Shown piece after piece: positions 4,932 to 7,318 of a stretch of DNA of 7,318 bases. How positions within the stretch are numbered: position 1 is the stretch's first letter; every line of letters begins with the position of its first letter. The stretch covers positions 1 to 7,318 of the forward strand of contig JAEZGC010000337.1 in the NCBI GenBank assembly GCA_023437345.1, read 5' to 3'. Source of the DNA: Actinomycetes bacterium. GTDB taxonomy: Bacteria; Actinomycetota; Actinomycetes; Propionibacteriales; Propionibacteriaceae. A model generated the notes under the pieces. The model searched no databases and had not been told where the DNA came from. It saw nothing but the letters and a program-made list of their open reading frames with translations. The position numbers and the translations under genes were made by a program.

Positions 4932-6247
4932 TGAGGACTCCGCCCGATCAGGTCCTGGTACACAGCGGCCAGCCGGGCGGCAGCCCACGTCCAGACGAAC
5001 CTGCGGGCGTGCACCCGGGACACCACCCCCTTGCGGGCGAGCCGGTCCGGGTCGGTGAGCAGCGCGGTGATCGAGTCGGCCCAGTCCCGCGGCTCACGAC
5101 TGTCCATCAGCTGTCCGGTGACGCCGTGGGCCACCGCCTCGCGGAGCCCTCCGGCGGCGGCCGCGATCACCGGGGTGCCGCTCGAGGCGGCTTCCAGCGC
5201 GACCAGCCCGAAGGTCTCGGAGTGGGACGGGACCAGCACGAGGCGGGCTGAGCGCATCAGGGCGGCCAGCGCCGCCCGCGGCTGCGGGCCGACGAAGCTG
5301 ACCTCGCCGGCCAGCCCCAGTTCGTCGACCAGGGCCAGCAGCTTCGCCTCGAAGGCGGCGAAGTCTGCCGAGACGTCCCCGGCCACCACGAGGTGCGGCC
5401 GGATCGCGGGGTCGACGGCTGCCATCGCCCGGATCGCAAGGTCAGGCCCCTTGAGCGGCTGCAGCCGGGCAGCGAACAGGACGAACCCGCGCGGGAGCGC
5501 TGCCCCACCGCCCGGCACCGACACCGGGGACAGTCCCCCGGTCTGTGGTGATGGTGTCGTTCCTGCCTGGGCAGGAACAGTCCTCATGGCAGGCCACAGG
5601 ATCTCGCGGAGCTCCCGGGGCCAGGGGTCTTCTCCCGGCAGGAGCGGGCGGAACAGGTCGTGGTCGACCCCTGGCGAGATCACGCACACCCGTTCGGGGT
5701 CGGCTCCGCACCGCTCGATGACCGTCTGGGCCTCGGCCGCGCTGATCGCCACGACGGCCTGCGACTCCCGGGCGACCAGCGCCTCGCCGGGGATCCGGGC
5801 CGGCGACTCCGGCGGCTCACCGGCGGCCAGCGGTGATCCCGGCAGCGCCGCCACCGAGTGGTAGCTCTGGACGTGCGGCACTCCCCAGGCGCGGGCGTGC
5901 GGCAGCGCTGCCACACCCGACATCCAGTGGTGGGAGTGCACTATGTCGTAGGGGCCGAGGCTCGCCAGGCCGGCGGAGAACTCGGGGATGAACTCGTCGA
6001 TCCGGCTCTTCGCCAGCGGCTCGGCAGGTCCGGCGCTGACGTGCCGCAGCGTCACCCCAGGGGCGAGTTCCACGGCGTCCGGGTCGTCGGCGGCGGCCCG
6101 GCGGGTGATCAGGTCGACGCTGTGGCCCAGCCCGGCCAGCGCGTCGGCTGTGGCGCGTTCCACCACGTTGAGTCCGCCGGCGTCCCCCGACCCCGGCAGC
6201 GTGGCGGGCGAGGTGTGCAGGGACACGAAAGCGATCCGGAGCGGCAC
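4928..6247 (-). CDS. MshA-like GT4 glycosyltransferase with an unusual inserted linker
   Basis: A 439-residue retaining GT-B glycosyltransferase of family GT4, closest by eye to MshA (UDP-GlcNAc : inositol-1-phosphate GlcNAc-transferase, first step of mycothiol synthesis). N-terminal acceptor domain (1-200): H11-T-S-P, G18..G21-D-A-G-G-L-N-V28, H104-S-H-H-W-M-S-G111, and P192-G-V-D-H-D-L-F-R-P near its end. C-terminal donor domain (254-430): R261-L-Q-P-L-K266-G for the diphosphate, and S341-H-S-E344-T-F-G-L-V-A-L-E352, the EX7E motif. Between the domains, about residues 218-250 form a Pro/Gly/Thr-rich stretch that MshA lacks; it is encoded by a palindromic DNA element. Some MshA acceptor residues differ (Tyr to His at 107, Thr to Ser near 131). 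The GTG start is fixed by an in-frame TAG four codons upstream; no Shine-Dalgarno is seen, but a TANNNT -10 lies six bases before it, suggesting a leaderless mRNA. First gene of the coupled operon. It could also be a GT4 with another acceptor. Confidence 0.88.
   Translation of the reverse strand: MPLRIAFVSLHTSPATLPGSGDAGGLNVVERATADALAGLGHSVDLITRRAAADDPDAVELAPGVTLRHVSAGPAEPLAKSRIDEFIPEFSAGLASLGPYDIVHSHHWMSGVAALPHARAWGVPHVQSYHSVAALPGSPLAAGEPPESPARIPGEALVARESQAVVAISAAEAQTVIERCGADPERVCVISPGVDHDLFRPLLPGEDPWPRELREILWPAMRTVPAQAGTTPSPQTGGLSPVSVPGGGAALPRGFVLFAARLQPLKGPDLAIRAMAAVDPAIRPHLVVAGDVSADFAAFEAKLLALVDELGLAGEVSFVGPQPRAALAALMRSARLVLVPSHSETFGLVALEAASSGTPVIAAAAGGLREAVAHGVTGQLMDSREPRDWADSITALLTDPDRLARKGVVSRVHARRFVWTWAAARLAAVYQDLIGRSPQ
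5519..5583. repeat. Palindromic REP/MITE-like element inside the GT4 gene
   Basis: Three nested or adjacent inverted repeats occur in 65 bases. ACCGGGG (5523-5529) pairs with CCCCGGT (5536-5542); CGACACC (5519-5525) pairs with GGTGTCG (5553-5559) and encloses the first; GTTCCTGCC (5559-5567) pairs perfectly with GGCAGGAAC (5570-5578) across only two bases. ACAGTCC occurs as a direct repeat at 5530 and 5577. The tract lies in frame in the GT4 gene and encodes about R222 to S243, exactly the low-complexity linker absent from MshA relatives. This architecture resembles dispersed REP- or MITE-type repeats. Copy number elsewhere cannot be judged from one window, and exact boundaries are uncertain. 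Confidence 0.55.
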
Positions 6248-6250
6248 GCA

Positions 6251-6267
6251 GGCAGCCTAGCGCTGCC
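6251..6267. promoter_or_regulatory. Operator-like inverted repeat over the GT4 -10 region
   Basis: GGCAGC-CTAGC-GCTGCC is a perfect 6-base inverted repeat with a 5-base centre. It covers the TAGGCT -10 candidate of the GT4 gene and ends three bases before its start codon. GGCAGCG recurs at 6292-6298, where it also forms an 8-base inverted repeat with CGCTGCCC at 6261-6268. A repressor bound here would block the GT4 operon. No regulator gene is adjacent. Confidence 0.3.
6254..6259 (-). promoter_or_regulatory. -10 element for a leaderless GT4 operon transcript
   Basis: On the minus strand TAGGCT (6259-6254) fits TANNNT and is followed by six bases and then the GTG at 6247, which puts the expected transcription start on the start codon. 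There is no Shine-Dalgarno in front of the GTG, as expected for a leaderless message, common in actinobacteria. No clear -35 is visible. Confidence 0.4.
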
Positions 6268-6322
6268 CCGGCGGCCACCCGGCGAACCCCGGGCAGCGTC
6301 CCGCGGGGCAGACCCGGGGCGA

Positions 6323-6328
6323 TAGCGT
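6323..6328 (+). promoter_or_regulatory. -10 element for a leaderless galM transcript
   Basis: TAGCGT fits TANNNT and ends seven bases before the galM ATG at 6336, placing the transcription start at or next to the ATG. No Shine-Dalgarno precedes the ATG. A recognisable -35 is missing, which is frequent in this group. The element supports ATG 6336 over GTG 6327, because the GTG overlaps the hexamer. Confidence 0.4.
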
Positions 6329-6335
6329 GGCCCGC

Positions 6336-7268
6336 ATGAACCAGCCTGTCCGCCTGAGCAACGACCGGGTGTCCATCGAGATCCTCCCGCTGGGAGCCAC
6401 CCTTCACCGGTTCGAGGTCCGCGAACCCGGCGGCGGCCTGCGCAACATCGTGCTCAGCCGGACCGACCCCGACCGCACCGACGACTCCTACCTCGGCGCC
6501 ACCGTCGGCCGCCTGGCGAACCGCGTGGACGGCTCGCAGGTGACCATCGACGGTGTGCCCCACGACCTGGCCCCCAACGAGGGCGCCAACCAGCTGCACG
6601 GCGGCCCCGGCGGGTTCTCCGAGGTGGTCTGGGACGTCACTGAGGTGGGTGAGGACCGGGTGGTGCTGCACCTGGTCAGCCCAGACGGCGACCAGGGCTA
6701 CCCGGGCAGGATGGAGGTCACCGCCGCCTACTCGTTGCTGCCGGACGGTGCCGAGGTGGTCTACTCAGCGACCACCGACGCGCCGACGGTGGTCAACCTC
6801 ACCACGCACCCGTACTTCATCCTGGGCGACGCCGGCATCGAGGACCACGTGGTCACCGCGCCGACCAGCCACTACACCCCGACCCGGGACGACCTGATCC
6901 CCACCGGCGAACTGGCGGATGTGGCGGGGACCGCCTTCGACCTGCGCGCCCCGCGGGTGGTCGGTGAGGTGATCGCGGAGGCGGTTGCGACGGGGCTGGC
7001 CCGCAAGGGCGGGGTGGACCAGAACTTCGCCATCGCCGGAACCGGCCTGCGCGAGCACGTCAGGCTGAGTGGGCCGTCCGGACTCACGCTGGTGGTGCGC
7101 AGCGACGCCCCGGGCCTGCAGCTGTACTCCGGGGAGCACCTGGGGCGGGCGGGCCTGGCGATCGAGCCGCAGGGCTTCCCCGATGCGCCGAACCACCCCG
7201 GCTTTCCCCCTGTCGACCTGCTGCCGGGCCAGGAGTACCGCGCCACCACGCAGTGGCTGATCGGCTGA
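6336..7268 (+). CDS. galM: Aldose 1-epimerase (galactose mutarotase)
   Basis: A 310-residue beta-sandwich mutarotase that interconverts alpha and beta anomers of aldoses such as galactose and glucose in the cytoplasm. Family residues are in order: G57-R-L-A-N-R63 (substrate arginine), N85-Q-L-H88-G-G, N154-L-T-T-H158-P-Y-F (catalytic acid His), G226-V-D228-Q-N-F (sugar-binding Asp) and E277-P-Q-G-F-P-D-A-P-N (catalytic base Glu). H88, H158, D228 and E277 correspond to the His/His/Asp/Glu set of characterised GalM enzymes. Length is normal. ATG 6336 is preferred to GTG 6327 because the sequence reads as a leaderless start. It is transcribed divergently from the GT4 operon across 88 bp. No other Leloir-pathway gene (galK, galT, galE) is present, so its sugar is not certain; related YeaD-type epimerases are a less likely alternative. 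Confidence 0.93.
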   Translation: MNQPVRLSNDRVSIEILPLGATLHRFEVREPGGGLRNIVLSRTDPDRTDDSYLGATVGRLANRVDGSQVTIDGVPHDLAPNEGANQLHGGPGGFSEVVWDVTEVGEDRVVLHLVSPDGDQGYPGRMEVTAAYSLLPDGAEVVYSATTDAPTVVNLTTHPYFILGDAGIEDHVVTAPTSHYTPTRDDLIPTGELADVAGTAFDLRAPRVVGEVIAEAVATGLARKGGVDQNFAIAGTGLREHVRLSGPSGLTLVVRSDAPGLQLYSGEHLGRAGLAIEPQGFPDAPNHPGFPPVDLLPGQEYRATTQWLIG

Positions 7269-7279
7269 CGGGAGCGGCT

Positions 7280-7293
7280 GACCGCATCCGGTC
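7280..7293 (+). terminator. Small hairpin after galM (weak terminator candidate)
   Basis: GACCG-CATC-CGGTC is a 5-bp stem with a 4-base loop, starting 11 nt after the galM stop. It is followed by GC-rich sequence with a further palindrome (GCGTGCACGC, 7297-7306) and no T-run. At most a weak, T-less terminator; the window ends too soon to see what lies downstream. Confidence 0.2.
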
Positions 7294-7318
7294 CGGGCGT
7301 GCACGCGACGTCCCGGGC

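Noticed and set aside
4932..4988. Longer deacetylase start
   Set aside because: The added residues do not resemble the family; ATG 4931 has a good GGAG and a four-base overlap with the GT4 stop.
5442..5711. Small minus-strand open frame across the palindromic element
   Set aside because: It is out of frame with the GT4 gene, which is continuous on both sides, and shows no domain.
7297..7306. 10-base palindrome GCGTGCACGC near the window end
   Set aside because: Short, GC-only core in GC-rich DNA and no neighbouring gene start visible, so not called as a site.
1..7318. tRNA, rRNA, riboswitch, CRISPR array, transposase or prophage genes
   Set aside because: None was recognised on either strand; genes fill nearly all of the window and the intergenic gaps are about 100 bases or less.

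Overview
The window is very GC-rich (roughly 70% by eye), densely coded and almost entirely recognisable. The gene content points to a high-GC actinobacterium: an adrenodoxin-reductase-type FprA, a mycothiol-style GT4 glycosyltransferase beside an MshB/Mca-like zinc deacetylase, an MGDG-synthase-like glycosyltransferase, and TANNNT -10 elements placed directly before start codons. Propionibacteriales is a guess; nothing here fixes the family.

Layout. Six genes lie on the minus strand and one on the plus strand. Reading the minus strand from right to left: a MshA-like GT4 glycosyltransferase (6247-4928), a PIG-L/LmbE deacetylase (4931-4203), FprA (4206-2845), a small Dabb-domain protein (2786-2475), a DUF3048 (YerB-like) lipoprotein (2372-1218), and an MGDG-synthase/MurG-like glycosyltransferase (1126 to the window edge, last few residues missing). 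On the plus strand, galactose mutarotase GalM (6336-7268) starts divergently from the GT4 gene. No gap between genes exceeds about 100 bases. No RNA gene, CRISPR array, insertion sequence or phage gene was seen.

How the genes fit together. The GT4, deacetylase and FprA genes overlap by four bases at each junction (ATGA, then GTGA), so they should be one translationally coupled operon. Glycosyl transfer followed by N-deacetylation matches the first two chemical steps of mycothiol synthesis (MshA then MshB). The GT4 differs from textbook MshA at acceptor-site positions, the deacetylase is short, and the third gene is an NADPH-dependent flavoreductase. This may be a divergent mycothiol locus or a paralogous glycoside/redox pathway. 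The Dabb gene follows after 58 nt and may be co-transcribed. The DUF3048 lipoprotein and the glycolipid-type glycosyltransferase look like an envelope pair, possibly with their own promoter.

Most notable: (1) the GT4 carries an extra low-complexity interdomain linker encoded by a compact palindromic DNA element with two hairpins and an internal direct repeat, which looks like a REP/MITE-type repeat captured in frame; (2) the GT4 and galM start codons both sit 6-7 nt after a TANNNT hexamer and lack a Shine-Dalgarno sequence, consistent with divergent leaderless promoters, one overlapped by an operator-like inverted repeat; (3) the coupled GT4-deacetylase-FprA operon.
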